A DNA stretch of 64,000 bases. It comes from Streptomyces glaucescens (GTDB lineage Bacteria; Actinomycetota; Actinomycetes; Streptomycetales; Streptomycetaceae). The notes beneath the pieces were generated by a model. The model was not told the DNA's origin, did not search any database, and worked only from the letters and a program-made list of their open reading frames with translations. Made by a program: the position numbers and the translations under genes. The stretch covers positions 7,234,501 through 7,298,500 of the forward strand of contig NZ_CP009438.1 in assembly GCF_000761215.1 (NCBI RefSeq), read 5' to 3'. Shown in pieces: positions 51,508-60,990 of the stretch. How positions within the stretch are numbered: the first letter of the stretch is position 1; the number at the start of each line of letters is the position of its first letter.

Positions 51508-53835
51508 TCAGGAGGTGAGGGTCCACTTCTGACTGGCCCAGCCCCCGCAGTCCCACAGGTGCAGGCGGGCGCCGTCGGCGGTGCTCTGGGCGGCGATGTC
51601 CAGGCAGCGGCCGGACTTGAGGTTCTTCAGGGTGCCGTCGGCCTGGAAGGCCCACTTCTGGCTGTCCCAGGTGCCGCAGTCCCACAGGTGTGCCTTGGTG
51701 CCGTTGGCGGTGGCGCCGCCTTCGACGTCCATGCACTTGCCGCCCGACTTCAGGTGCTGCCCGTCGAGCGTCCAGCTCATCGAGGCCACATCGGCGCAGG
51801 TCCACTGCTGGACGGCGGTGCCGTTGGCGGTGGAGCCGCCGGCACGGTCGACGCACTTGGCGGTCGCACCGTTGACGATCTTGCCGCCGGTGACCGGGTC
51901 GGGGCCGGGGTTGCCGCCCCCCGGTCCCCAGGCGTTCCAGTTGTCCCAGGTCTCGGCGTCGAAGCCGATGCGGCCGAGCTTGTCGGCCGCCCAGTTGCCG
52001 CCGGACTTCTGGATGACGGTGCCGCCGACGGTGTAGTTCTCCAGCTTCAGCCCGCGGCTGTCTCGGGTCTCGTTGCCGAGAGTCACCTTCTGCCCGGCGG
52101 AGTTGGTGTACCGCTTGAGCAGGCTGACCTGGGAGGAGGGGTCGAGCTGGCTCCAGGCGTCGATCTTGAGGTTCTTGACGTGGATGTTCTCGGTGCTGGA
52201 GAGGGCGAAGACGCGGATGGCGCAGTTCGTCATGCCCTCGACGGTGATGTTCTCGAACGTCATGTTCCTCACCCACGCGTTGGGATCGGCCTTGGCGGTC
52301 GAGCCCATGTCCTCCCAGTGCGAGGAGGAGTTGAGGATGCAGGTGTTGTACTTGACGTCCTTCCAGTACATCCGGTTGTGGATGACGTGGGTGTTGTTCA
52401 CGCGGACGTTGTCGATGGTGCGGGGGGTCCAGCCCCACTGGATGACGGGGCCGTTCTCGTTCTTCCAGATGACGGTGTTATCGATGCTGACGTCGCTGTG
52501 GTACATCTTCAGCACGTCGTCGTTGGCGTTGAAGAACGTGTTCTTCATGGTGCTGCCGCGGTACAGCTCGATGCCGTCGGTCTGCCAGTACCACGAGCCG
52601 ACCTGCTTGTAGTTCTCGACCCGCATGCTGAAGGTCTGCTCGTCGCCGTAGACGACGAAGGAGTGGTAGGGCGGTTCGTTGATGGTCACGCCCTGCAGGT
52701 CGAGGTGCTGCTGCCGGCCCTGCGCGGAGGCGAACTGCAGCATCTTCACACAGCTGGAGTGACAGTTGGACGCACCCGAGAGGTGGTCGTAGTTGTTGTT
52801 GGTGTCCGCCTCGTAGACGTACTGCTCACCGGAGAGCACCCCGTAGCCGGTCACCTTGTACAGGCCCTGGCTGTCGTCGGGGAAGCGGATGGCGCCCTTC
52901 ACATACGCGCCGGGGGCGAGGTAGACCCACTTGACCTGCTTGGGCAGCAGCGCGTGGTACTTGGATGTCATGTAGTAGGTGCCGGGCCGGAAGTACACGA
53001 TCTCCTGGCTTATCGTGTTCAGGCCGGTGACCTGGCCCTGCGGCGGGTAGTAGATGGTGCCGGAGGACGCGGTGGGGATCAGCCGGTCCGCCTCCGCGCC
53101 CGTGGGTGCCGGCTCCGCGAAGATCATCATGGAGTTGCGGGGCTCGGTGTGGATGGCCCGGTTGCCGCCCCCGCCCTGCGTGGTGAGCCTGCCGGCGTCG
53201 TTCGCGGGGCCGGACATGTCGTTGTAGGCGGTGTACAGCTGCGGGTCGAACTCCACGGAGAACCGGTGGCCGGCCGGGCTGTAGGGCACCTTCACACGGA
53301 CGGTGTCGCCGTCGACGAGTTGCTTGGCGAAGCCGAGGCTGCTGGGCTTGATGTTGACCTGGTCGGCCGAGGAGATCGTCTGCCCCGTCCTCAACGAGAC
53401 GTCCACCCACACGTCGGTGGCGTACTGGAACGACGACCAGCTCATCGTCAGGCCGGCCGAGGAGGAGAACTCGGCGCCGTCCTCCTTGGTGTAGCCGATC
53501 TTTCCCTTCCCGCTGCGCGGGATGCTCATGTAGGCGAAGGAGTCGAACCGCGCCGCGGGGGCCGCCGCGGTGGCGACCTGCACGTCGTAGAACGACGAGC
53601 GGCGCACCTTGTCGTTCGCCACCGGGCTGGTGGTGTTGAACTCGTGGTTGTCGTGCCACCACGTCTTGAGCTGTGGACTGTCGGCGGTGGTGATGGCCGC
53701 CGCCTCGGCGGCATCCGCCGCCTGGGCCGGGAGCGGCCGCGCGCCCGCCGTACCGGCGGGCACCACGGCGCCGGCCAGGGCGAGCGCCAGGCCGGCGGCG
53801 AGCGCCGCCAGCCGGCTCAGTCTTGCTGCGGGCAT
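51508..53835 (-). CDS. Secreted GH49 dextranase with CBM13 domain
   Basis: A 775-residue protein from the ATG at 53835 (AGAGGA upstream); a signal peptide ends near AGARP. An N-terminal beta-sandwich (about 40-230) precedes a right-handed beta-helix with the GH49 motifs WYWQTDGIELYRG and NANDDVLKMYHSDV (candidate catalytic Asp residues). Residues about 645-775 are a CBM13 trefoil with QxW repeats. GH49 enzymes cut alpha-1,6-glucan (dextran) or, more rarely, pullulan. The gene lies head to head with an operon for a ROK repressor, alpha-1,6-glucosidase and ABC importer, which supports dextran as the substrate. Confidence 0.92.
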   Translation of the reverse strand: MPAARLSRLAALAAGLALALAGAVVPAGTAGARPLPAQAADAAEAAAITTADSPQLKTWWHDNHEFNTTSPVANDKVRRSSFYDVQVATAAAPAARFDSFAYMSIPRSGKGKIGYTKEDGAEFSSSAGLTMSWSSFQYATDVWVDVSLRTGQTISSADQVNIKPSSLGFAKQLVDGDTVRVKVPYSPAGHRFSVEFDPQLYTAYNDMSGPANDAGRLTTQGGGGNRAIHTEPRNSMMIFAEPAPTGAEADRLIPTASSGTIYYPPQGQVTGLNTISQEIVYFRPGTYYMTSKYHALLPKQVKWVYLAPGAYVKGAIRFPDDSQGLYKVTGYGVLSGEQYVYEADTNNNYDHLSGASNCHSSCVKMLQFASAQGRQQHLDLQGVTINEPPYHSFVVYGDEQTFSMRVENYKQVGSWYWQTDGIELYRGSTMKNTFFNANDDVLKMYHSDVSIDNTVIWKNENGPVIQWGWTPRTIDNVRVNNTHVIHNRMYWKDVKYNTCILNSSSHWEDMGSTAKADPNAWVRNMTFENITVEGMTNCAIRVFALSSTENIHVKNLKIDAWSQLDPSSQVSLLKRYTNSAGQKVTLGNETRDSRGLKLENYTVGGTVIQKSGGNWAADKLGRIGFDAETWDNWNAWGPGGGNPGPDPVTGGKIVNGATAKCVDRAGGSTANGTAVQQWTCADVASMSWTLDGQHLKSGGKCMDVEGGATANGTKAHLWDCGTWDSQKWAFQADGTLKNLKSGRCLDIAAQSTADGARLHLWDCGGWASQKWTLTS

Positions 53836-54365
53836 GACGAAGTCCTCTTCTCGTCGCTGGGAACCAGCGCCTCCCGGGCGCTGGGCTGTCGCACTCCGCA
53901 TCCGCCTCGGAAGGGGCGGGCGCGGTGCTGCGGTCGGTGCACGCAGACCGGAGCGGGGCACCGTCCGGCGCCGGAGTGCTGCGAGGCGCTGGACGTGCGG
54001 TGACGCCGCGCGCCCGGCTGAGCGGAGGGCGCGACGCTCGGTGATCGAACTCCCTTCAGGCAGGCCGACGGGATGCTGCCGGGCGTCGGGGGTCTCGTTC
54101 GGTGGCCGGGACGAGGGATGTGTCCGGCGTCGCCCGGGCCCGGCACACCGAGGGCGTGCGGGCCGGGAGGCCCGAGCGCGTCGCCGCACAGTCGGCCCGT
54201 CCGGTGGCGGTGCCGCTCTGTGGTCGGCAGACAACGTCGCGCTATTTCTTCTCGATGTCAATGAAATGAACAAGACCTCTTCCCTTCAGTGGGCTGAGGA
54301 GCCCCAACCAGCCCCGCAAAAGCGGGCGAAGACGCCATAGGGAACGGCCGCAGCGCCCCGGTCAC

Positions 54366-54377
54366 GGTTACGTAACC
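54366..54377. promoter_or_regulatory. Candidate ROK operator palindrome
   Basis: GGTTACGTAACC is a perfect 12-bp palindrome 15 bp before the -35 of the candidate ROK promoter. It is a good operator candidate for the ROK repressor, which would then autoregulate. No second copy was found near the dextranase. Confidence 0.45.
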
Positions 54378-54391
54378 CGACGGTTTCTTTC

Positions 54392-54420
54392 TTGACGCAC
54401 GAAAAAAGGGGGGTCAGACT
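54392..54420 (+). promoter_or_regulatory. Candidate promoter of the ROK operon
   Basis: TTGACG (54392-54397) and CAGACT (54415-54420) are 17 bp apart with an A/G-rich spacer. The -10 lacks the first T of TAGACT. The proposed transcript has a leader of about 195 nt before the ROK start. Confidence 0.45.
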
Positions 54421-54514
54421 CCTGTCACACGCAGTCGGCTCGACCGCTCGGGCAGCCGGCGTACGACACGGGGAGGCCGCTGTGAAGCTCGCGGTACTCG
54501 CCTTGCGTCCGGCC

Positions 54515-54556
54515 GGGCCCGCGGACGCCCGGGGCGGGCCCGCGGACGCCCGGGGC
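54515..54556. repeat. Perfect 21-bp direct repeat in the ROK leader
   Basis: Two adjacent 21-bp copies (54515-54535 and 54536-54556) contain GGGCCCGCGGACGCCC and are identical. They sit in the untranslated leader of the ROK gene and could fold into G+C-rich structure. Confidence 0.85.
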
Positions 54557-54621
54557 CGCCCGGAGTTCAGGTCCCCGCCGATGTTTCTCCCGATCCCCTC
54601 GCTGCTTCGGAGGCATGTGTG

Positions 54622-55803
54622 ATGACCCCGTCCAAGATCCGTTTCTCGGAGCTTGTCGGTGAGCAGACCCGTGCGGAGATCTTCGCCGCCGTGCTCACCG
54701 CGGGGCCCATCTCCCGCACCCAGCTCGCCCAGCGGCTCGGGCTGGTGCCTTCCAGCGTGACCCGGATGCTGCCTCCACTGCTGGAGCACGACTATCTCCG
54801 CGAGCTGGACACCGCCCCGACCGGGCGGGGCCGGCCGCAGAAGATGCTCCAGGTCAACCCGGACAAGCACATCGTGGTCGGGGCGAAGATCGGACCGGCG
54901 CAGGTGTCCGCGGTGGTCACCGACATGGCCGCAGGCGTCCTGGCCCGCGATGAGGTACCGATCGCGGACTGCACTCCCGAAACCGCCCTGTCCGCCGTCG
55001 CCGACCTGACCCGGCGGCTTCTGGCCGAGGCGCCCGAAGCGGCGGACAGGGTCCTCGGACTGGGGGTGGGGGTCAGCGGTCACGTCGACTCCCAGGCCGG
55101 AGTCTGCCGCTACTCGGCCCTCCTGGACTGGAACAAGGTCGATGTGGCAGGCCCGCTGCGGCAGGCCACCGGCCTCCCCGTGGTCGTCAACAACGACGTC
55201 AACACGCTCGTCGTGGCCGAGCGCTGGTTCGGCCAGGGCCGCGACGTGGACTCCTTCGCCGTCGTGACCGTCGGGCCCGGCATCGGCTGCGGCCTGCTCC
55301 TGGACGGCGCCCTCTTCTCCGGCGCGACGGGCCTGGCCGGTGAACTCGGCCATCTGCCCCTCGACCCCGCGGGCCCGATGTGCAGCTGCGGACGCCGCGG
55401 GTGCCTGGAAGCCCTTGCCGGCGACCGTGCCGTCCTGCGCCACCTGCGGGACGCCGGAGTCGACTGCGCCGGCATCGCCGAGGCGATGGATCTGGCCCGC
55501 TCACACCCCGGCACGGCCCGTTCCATCGCCCGCTCCGCCTTCACCGAGACCGGCACCGCCCTCGGCCGGGGCCTTGCGGGCCTGTGCAACCTGCTGAACC
55601 TCCAGAAGATCATCATCGCCGGGGAGGGCGCGGTCGCCCACGACCTGTTCGGCCCTGCCATGACCCGGGCGATGCAGGCCCATGCCTTCTCCACCGCCGC
55701 CCAGGACTGCGACATCCACGTCGACCCGGCGCACCACGACCTGTGGGCCCGGGGCGCGGCCTGCCTCGTCATCCAGGACGCGGTCGGCGCGGCGCTGTCC
55801 TGA
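54622..55803 (+). CDS. ROK-family transcriptional repressor
   Basis: A protein of about 393 residues; the ATG at 54622 is preferred over a GTG one codon upstream because GGAGG is 8 bp away. An N-terminal HTH (RTQLAQRLGLVPSSVTRMLPPL, split as RTQLAQRLGL and SSVTRMLP) is followed by the ROK fold: GVGVSGHVD, VNNDVNTLVVAERWFG and GELGHLPLD. The zinc site is CSCGRRGC (C254, C256, C261). ROK repressors are relieved by sugars or sugar phosphates. As first gene of the importer/GH13 operon and divergent from the dextranase, it is the likely local regulator of dextran use. Confidence 0.93.
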   Translation: MTPSKIRFSELVGEQTRAEIFAAVLTAGPISRTQLAQRLGLVPSSVTRMLPPLLEHDYLRELDTAPTGRGRPQKMLQVNPDKHIVVGAKIGPAQVSAVVTDMAAGVLARDEVPIADCTPETALSAVADLTRRLLAEAPEAADRVLGLGVGVSGHVDSQAGVCRYSALLDWNKVDVAGPLRQATGLPVVVNNDVNTLVVAERWFGQGRDVDSFAVVTVGPGIGCGLLLDGALFSGATGLAGELGHLPLDPAGPMCSCGRRGCLEALAGDRAVLRHLRDAGVDCAGIAEAMDLARSHPGTARSIARSAFTETGTALGRGLAGLCNLLNLQKIIIAGEGAVAHDLFGPAMTRAMQAHAFSTAAQDCDIHVDPAHHDLWARGAACLVIQDAVGAALS

Positions 55804-55845
55804 CGCGCCTCGATCCACGACGACACCCAGTACCCGAGACACACG

Positions 55846-57594
55846 ATGAGGTTTGACGTGCCCGAAAACGCGGCCGGTCCCGCCGACTCCTGGTGGAGCA
55901 ACGCGGTGGTCTACCAGATCTACCCCCGCAGCTTCGCCGACTCCGACGCGGACGGCGTCGGAGACCTCCAGGGCATCATCGAGCGCCTCGACTACCTGTC
56001 CCAGCTCGGCGTCGACGTGCTGTGGCTCTCCCCGGTGTACCCCTCGCCGCACGACGACAACGGCTACGACATCAGCGACTACCAGGACATCGACCCGCTG
56101 TTCGGCACCCTCGCCGACTTCGACCGGCTGCTGGCCGGCGTACACGAGCGCGGCATGAAACTCATCATGGACCTGGTCGTCAACCACACCAGCGACGAGC
56201 ACCCCTGGTTCACCGCCTCCCGCGACGGCGGCCCCGGCGGCGACAAGCGCGACTGGTACATCTGGCGCCCGCCCCGCGAAGGCATGGAGCCCGGAACCGC
56301 GGGAGCGGAACCGAACAACTGGGAGTCGTGGTTCTCCGGCCCCGCCTGGACCTTCGACGAGGCGTCCGGCGAGTACTACCTGCACACCTTCTCCCGCAAA
56401 CAGCCCGACCTGAACTGGGACAACCCCGAGGTCCGGCAGGCCGTCCACGCGATGATGCGCTGGTGGCTCGACCGGGGCGTGGACGGCTTCCGCATGGACG
56501 TCATCAACCTGATCTCCAAGGACCCGGCCCTCCCGGACGGCATCGTCCCCGAAGGCGCCCGCTACGGTTTCGGCCACCCGTACTACGTGTGCGGACCGCG
56601 TGTCCACGACTACATCGCCGAGATGCACCGCGAGGTCTTCGCCGGCCACCCCCGCCGGCTGCTCACCGTCGGCGAGATGCCCGGCGTCACGGTGGAGGAG
56701 GCCAAGCTCTTCACCGACCCCTCCCGCCGCGAGCTCGACATGGTCTTCCAGTTCGAGCACGTCGGTCTCGACCAGGGCCCGGGCGGGAAGTTCGACGTCC
56801 GTCCGCTGAAGCTGACCGACCTCAAGGCCAGCCTCGGCCGCTGGCAGACCGGCCTGGGCGAGACCGGCTGGAACAGCCTGTACTGGAACAACCACGACCA
56901 GCCGCGTGTCGTCTCCCGCTTCGGCGACGACAGCCCGGCCCACCGCGACCGATCCGCCAAGCTGCTGGCCACCGTCCTGCACCTGCACCGCGGCACGCCG
57001 TACGTCTACCAGGGCGAAGAGCTCGCGATGGCCAACGCCCCGTTCGCCTCCATCGACGACTTCCGCGACATCGAGTCCCTCAACCACTACCGCGACCAGA
57101 TCGCCCTCGGTACCGACGAGGCGCACATCCTCGAAGGGCTGCGCCACCGCAGCCGCGACAACGCCCGCACCCCGATGCAGTGGGACGCCACCCAGCACGC
57201 CGGCTTCACCACCGGCACACCCTGGATCGCCGTGAACCCCGACCACGTCGACGTCAACGCGAAGGCCCAGCTCGCCGACCCCGACTCGGTCTTCCACTAC
57301 TACCGGCGCCTGATCGAGCTGCGGCACACCGAGCCCGCCGTCACCCACGGCGACTTCCACATGCTGCACCCCGACCACGAGCAGCTCTACGCCTTCATCC
57401 GGCACGACGCCGCCACCGGCACCGAACTGCTCGTCCTGGCCAACTTCGGCCCGACCGACCTGACCGTCGACCTGCCCGACGGCTGGGAGGACAGCGAGAC
57501 CCTCATCGCCAACATGCCCGCCGCCGCACCCCTCACGAGCCCGCACACCCTGCGCCCGTGGGAAGCCCGCGTCCACCGCCGCGCCACCGCCTGA
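55846..57594 (+). CDS. GH13 alpha-1,6-glucosidase (oligo-1,6-glucosidase/dextran glucosidase)
   Basis: A 582-residue cytosolic enzyme. The (beta/alpha)8 domain has VVYQIYPRSFADSDADGVGD, region I DLVVNHTS, nucleophile D218 in GFRMDVIN, acid/base E277 in TVGEMPG and D351 in NNHDQPR. Val219 after the nucleophile is the residue known to favour alpha-1,6 over alpha-1,4 bonds in GH13_31 enzymes. A C-terminal beta-domain ends the protein. It would cleave imported isomalto-oligosaccharides to glucose. It is 42 bp after the ROK gene. Confidence 0.94.
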   Translation: MRFDVPENAAGPADSWWSNAVVYQIYPRSFADSDADGVGDLQGIIERLDYLSQLGVDVLWLSPVYPSPHDDNGYDISDYQDIDPLFGTLADFDRLLAGVHERGMKLIMDLVVNHTSDEHPWFTASRDGGPGGDKRDWYIWRPPREGMEPGTAGAEPNNWESWFSGPAWTFDEASGEYYLHTFSRKQPDLNWDNPEVRQAVHAMMRWWLDRGVDGFRMDVINLISKDPALPDGIVPEGARYGFGHPYYVCGPRVHDYIAEMHREVFAGHPRRLLTVGEMPGVTVEEAKLFTDPSRRELDMVFQFEHVGLDQGPGGKFDVRPLKLTDLKASLGRWQTGLGETGWNSLYWNNHDQPRVVSRFGDDSPAHRDRSAKLLATVLHLHRGTPYVYQGEELAMANAPFASIDDFRDIESLNHYRDQIALGTDEAHILEGLRHRSRDNARTPMQWDATQHAGFTTGTPWIAVNPDHVDVNAKAQLADPDSVFHYYRRLIELRHTEPAVTHGDFHMLHPDHEQLYAFIRHDAATGTELLVLANFGPTDLTVDLPDGWEDSETLIANMPAAAPLTSPHTLRPWEARVHRRATA

Positions 57595-57638
57595 CACAGC
57601 ACGCCCTTGCCGCAACGACGCACACCAAGGAACCAGCC

Positions 57639-58952
57639 ATGAACAACCCGCGCACCCGCACCACCCTCCGCAGAAGGTCCCTCCTGCTGGCGGCTTCCGC
57701 CCTGACGCTGCTGGCCCCGCTGGCCGCCTGCGGCGGCTCCGGCACCGCCGAGGGCGACGGCAAGACCCTGCGCCTGTGGCACTACGAGCAGGAGGACGGC
57801 GCTCTGAGCAAGGCATGGGACGCGGCCATCGCCGAGTTCAAGCGGACCCACCCCGACGTGAAGGTCGTCTTCGAGCGGAAGACCTTCGAGCAGATCCAGC
57901 AGAACGCGGGCATGATCCTCAACTCCGACAAGGCGCCCGACGTCATGGAGTACAACAAGGGCAACGCCACCACCGGCCTGCTCGCCAAGCAGGGACTGCT
58001 CACCGACCTCACTCCCGTCGTCGAGGAACGCGGCTGGGACAAGAAGATGAGCGAAAGCGCCTCCGTCACCGCCCGCTACGACAAGGGCGAGATGGGCGGC
58101 GACAAGTGGTACGGCATACCCAACTACGGGGAATTCGTCCTCACCTACTACAACGACGACCTCTTCGAGAAGTACGACGTCGACAAGCCGACCGACTTCA
58201 AGAGCTTCGAAGCCGCACTGGCCAAGTTCAAGGCCGCCGGCATCACCCCGCTCGCCAACGCCGGCAACGACCACCCCGCCGGCCACTGGCTCTACCTGCT
58301 CGCCCTGTCCAAGGCGAACGACACCTGGGTCGACGACTACCAGCTCTACGCGGGCAAGGTCGACTTCCACGGCCCCGAGATGACCTACGCCGTCGACAAG
58401 TACCAGGAGTGGCTCGACAAGGGCTACTTCGACAAGAAGGACGTCGGCCTCAAGGGCAGCGACATGACCGAGCAGTTCGTCTCCCAGAAGCGGCCCATCA
58501 TGGTCGGCGGCAACTGGTGGTTCGGCGGCCTGAGCACCGACATCGACACCTTCGAGTGGTCCACCGCCCCCTACCCGGGCAGCGAGAAGACCCTCGGCTC
58601 CGGGGGCAACCACTGGGTCATCCCCACCAAGGCGAAGAACAAGGAACTCGCCGAGGACTTCATCGACATCACCATGTCCGACAAGATCCAGAAGCTCATC
58701 GGTGAAGGCGGCAGCGTCCCCATCGCCGCCCAGGCGAACACCATCACCAACCCCAAGGCCAAGGAACTGATCACCGCCTTCGACTCCTACCAGTCGATCA
58801 ACGGCCTGGCGTTCTACCCCGACTGGCCCGTCCCCGGCTACTACGACACCTGGCTGGGCGCCACCCAGAACCTGATGAACGGCGGCAAGCCCGACACCGT
58901 CCTCGACGAACTCGCCGCCCCGTACGAGAAGTACGTCTCCACCCGGTCCTAG
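57639..58952 (+). CDS. ABC sugar-binding lipoprotein
   Basis: A 437-residue protein with a lipobox (PLAACGG, lipid on the Cys) after a Tat/Sec signal with RRR. It is a family-1 extracellular binding protein: LRLWHYEQEDG, YNKGNATTGLL, IPNYGEFVLTYYNDDLF and GGNWWFGG. It would hang on the membrane and capture isomalto-oligosaccharides. CAAGGA precedes the ATG. It is followed by two permease genes; no ATPase gene is present, so a shared MsiK-type ATPase is probable. Confidence 0.93.
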   Translation: MNNPRTRTTLRRRSLLLAASALTLLAPLAACGGSGTAEGDGKTLRLWHYEQEDGALSKAWDAAIAEFKRTHPDVKVVFERKTFEQIQQNAGMILNSDKAPDVMEYNKGNATTGLLAKQGLLTDLTPVVEERGWDKKMSESASVTARYDKGEMGGDKWYGIPNYGEFVLTYYNDDLFEKYDVDKPTDFKSFEAALAKFKAAGITPLANAGNDHPAGHWLYLLALSKANDTWVDDYQLYAGKVDFHGPEMTYAVDKYQEWLDKGYFDKKDVGLKGSDMTEQFVSQKRPIMVGGNWWFGGLSTDIDTFEWSTAPYPGSEKTLGSGGNHWVIPTKAKNKELAEDFIDITMSDKIQKLIGEGGSVPIAAQANTITNPKAKELITAFDSYQSINGLAFYPDWPVPGYYDTWLGATQNLMNGGKPDTVLDELAAPYEKYVSTRS

Positions 58953-59103
58953 AAGTGCCGCGGCCGCGACCACCGGCCACACCCCGCATCGCACGGGAGC
59001 CGGCCCGATGCCCTCGGCCGGGCCGGGCCACCCCGATGCAGCGCCGTTCAGGGGACGGTACCCGGCCCGCCCGGGCCGCCGTCCCGCCCACCTAGGAGCA
59101 ACC

Positions 59104-59997
59104 GTGAAAACCACACGTCACCGGCGGTCCTCGGGGTACGCCGTCTTCCTCGCCCCCGGCCTGCTGCTCAGTCTGCTCTTCCTCGTCGTCCCGCTGGTGA
59201 TGACCTTCTACTACAGCCTCACCACCTGGCAGGGCATCGGCACCCCCGCCTTCACCGGAATCGACAACTACACCCGCCTCTTCCAGGACGCCGACTTCTG
59301 GGCCTCCTTCCGCAACATCGCCTTCGTCATCATCGGCATCGCCGTCGTACCCACCCTGCTCGGCCTGTTCCTCGCCGCCCTGCTGTTCGACTACATCGGC
59401 AAGAAGCACGGTGACGGCATCGTGAGCGTCTTCCGCTCCGGCCTCTACCTTCCCCAGGTCGTCCCGGTCGCCGTCACCGGCCTGATGTGGGGCTGGATCC
59501 TCGCTCCCGAAGGCGCCGTCAACAGCATCCTCGACACCCTCGGCCTGTCCTCGCTCCAGCAGAACTGGCTCGGCGACCCCGATCTCGCCCTCTGGGTCGT
59601 CCTCGGCGTCCTCGTCTGGATGCAGCTCGGCTACCCCCTGGTGCTGTTCCTGTCCGGCCTCCAGCGCATCGACCCCGAACTCTACGAAGCCGCCTCCCTC
59701 GACGGCGCCGGCTGGTGGCAGCGCTTCACCCGCATCACCGTGCCCATCCTGCGGCCCGAGGTCTACGTCGTCCTGGTCACCACCACCATCGCCGGCCTGA
59801 AGGTCTTCGCCCAGATCTTCGTCCTCACCGGCGGCGGACCCGGCAACTCCACCCTCGTCCCCGCGTACTTCGCCTACCAGAACTTCTTCGAACGCGCCGA
59901 CGTCGGCTACGGCTCCGCCATCTCCAGCACCATCACCCTCCTGGTGCTGATCATCGCCGGAACCATGCTCAGCCGCCAGGCCCGCGAGGACGGATGA
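59104..59997 (+). CDS. ABC sugar permease (MalF type)
   Basis: A 297-residue protein from the GTG at 59104 (TAGGAG upstream). It has six membrane helices and the EAA loop EAASLDGAGWWQRFTRITVPIL (parts: EAASLDGAG, RITVPIL), which docks the ATPase. NNYTRLF-like N-terminal loop is NYTRLFQDADFW. The stop overlaps the next permease by 4 bp (ATGA). The 151-bp gap after the binding-protein gene contains no terminator-like hairpin. Confidence 0.93.
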   Translation: MKTTRHRRSSGYAVFLAPGLLLSLLFLVVPLVMTFYYSLTTWQGIGTPAFTGIDNYTRLFQDADFWASFRNIAFVIIGIAVVPTLLGLFLAALLFDYIGKKHGDGIVSVFRSGLYLPQVVPVAVTGLMWGWILAPEGAVNSILDTLGLSSLQQNWLGDPDLALWVVLGVLVWMQLGYPLVLFLSGLQRIDPELYEAASLDGAGWWQRFTRITVPILRPEVYVVLVTTTIAGLKVFAQIFVLTGGGPGNSTLVPAYFAYQNFFERADVGYGSAISSTITLLVLIIAGTMLSRQAREDG

Positions 59998-60929
59998 CCA
60001 TGATCACCCGCAACACCCACGACACCGACACCCCGCACACCGCCCGCGAAGCCGCACCGCCCAGCCACGCCGCACCGAAAGAACACGCAAGGAATCGGAC
60101 CACCCACGGACGAGGACCAGGCTCCTACGCCGTCATCACAGCGGTCACCCTCTTCGTCCTCGTCTTCCTCGCCCCCTTCGCGATCATCCTGGTCAACTCT
60201 TTCAAGACCAGCGCCGACTACCGCGCCAACGGCTCCCTGTCCTGGCCCGAGCAGTGGAACTGGGACATCATCGGCGACGTCTGGGAACGCGTCGACTTCA
60301 CCCAGAAACTGCTCAACAGCATCCAGATCAGCCTCGGTGTCGTCGTCATCGCCGTCCTCGTGGCCCTCTTCAACGCCTACGCCATCGGTATCGGCCGCAT
60401 CCGCTGGCGCACGGCCTTCCTGGTCTTCTTCCTCGGCGTGAACGTCCTGCCACAAGAAGGACTCGTCTACCCCATCTACTACCTGTTCAAGGAGACGGGC
60501 CTCTACGACGGCAAACTCGGCTACACCATCCTCGTCGGCATCACCTACAGCGCCTTCGGCACCTACCTGCTCTCCTCCGTCTTCAGCACGTTCCCCAAGG
60601 AACTCATCGAAGCCGCTTCCCTCGACGGCGCCGGCCGCTGGACCATCCTGTGGAGGATCGTGCTCCCGATGAGCTGGCCCACGCTCTCGGTGATGTGCGT
60701 CTTCTTCTTCGTGTGGAGCTGGAACGAGTTCCTCTACCCCCTGGTCCTGCTCATCTCCAACGACAACCAGACCGTCCCCCTCGGCCTGTCCGTCACGCAA
60801 GGCCAGTACACCAGCGACCCCACCGCACTCAGCGCCGCCGCCCTCCTCGGCGTCATCCCGATGATCGCGTTCTTCCTCGTCTTCCAGCGCACCCTCACCC
60901 GCGGCCTCACCGCAGGCGCCGTCAAGTAA
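59994..60929 (+). CDS. ABC sugar permease (MalG type)
   Basis: A 311-residue protein with an extended hydrophilic N-terminus (about 45 residues) and six membrane helices. The EAA loop is EAASLDGAGRWTILWRIVLPM (parts: EAASLDGAG, RIVLPM). It starts inside the ATGA overlap with the first permease and forms the heterodimeric channel. A strong hairpin closes the operon 17 bp later. Confidence 0.93.
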   Translation: MTMITRNTHDTDTPHTAREAAPPSHAAPKEHARNRTTHGRGPGSYAVITAVTLFVLVFLAPFAIILVNSFKTSADYRANGSLSWPEQWNWDIIGDVWERVDFTQKLLNSIQISLGVVVIAVLVALFNAYAIGIGRIRWRTAFLVFFLGVNVLPQEGLVYPIYYLFKETGLYDGKLGYTILVGITYSAFGTYLLSSVFSTFPKELIEAASLDGAGRWTILWRIVLPMSWPTLSVMCVFFFVWSWNEFLYPLVLLISNDNQTVPLGLSVTQGQYTSDPTALSAAALLGVIPMIAFFLVFQRTLTRGLTAGAVK

Positions 60930-60945
60930 CCCCCCCCGTGGAGCC

Positions 60946-60990
60946 GCCCCGGATCCGGCCCTCCAGCCGCCCCGCAACCGGATCCGGGGC
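60946..60990 (+). terminator. Terminator of the dextran importer operon
   Basis: GCCCCGGATCCGG and its complement form a perfect 13-bp stem with a 19-base loop, 16 bp after the last permease stop. The rest of 60930-61285 contains nothing else that I can support. Confidence 0.85.

Larger units (their letters stand above)
53836..54621. other. Divergent promoter region of the dextran locus
   Basis: This 786-bp region separates the dextranase from the ROK operon and holds no supported gene. Its centre (54230-54420) is the A+T-richest part. It contains TTGACA on the minus strand near 54255 (possible -35 for the dextranase, leaving a leader of about 400 nt), a 12-bp palindrome (54366), a candidate ROK promoter (54392) and a 21-bp direct repeat (54515). 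Confidence 0.6.

Noticed and set aside
53817..54146. 109-codon minus-strand frame in the dextranase leader
   Set aside because: It overlaps the dextranase start, has low-complexity content and no ribosome site.
54392..54622. 76-codon frame leading into the ROK gene
   Set aside because: It starts at a TTG inside the putative -35 and has no ribosome site; the touching TGATG is probably chance.
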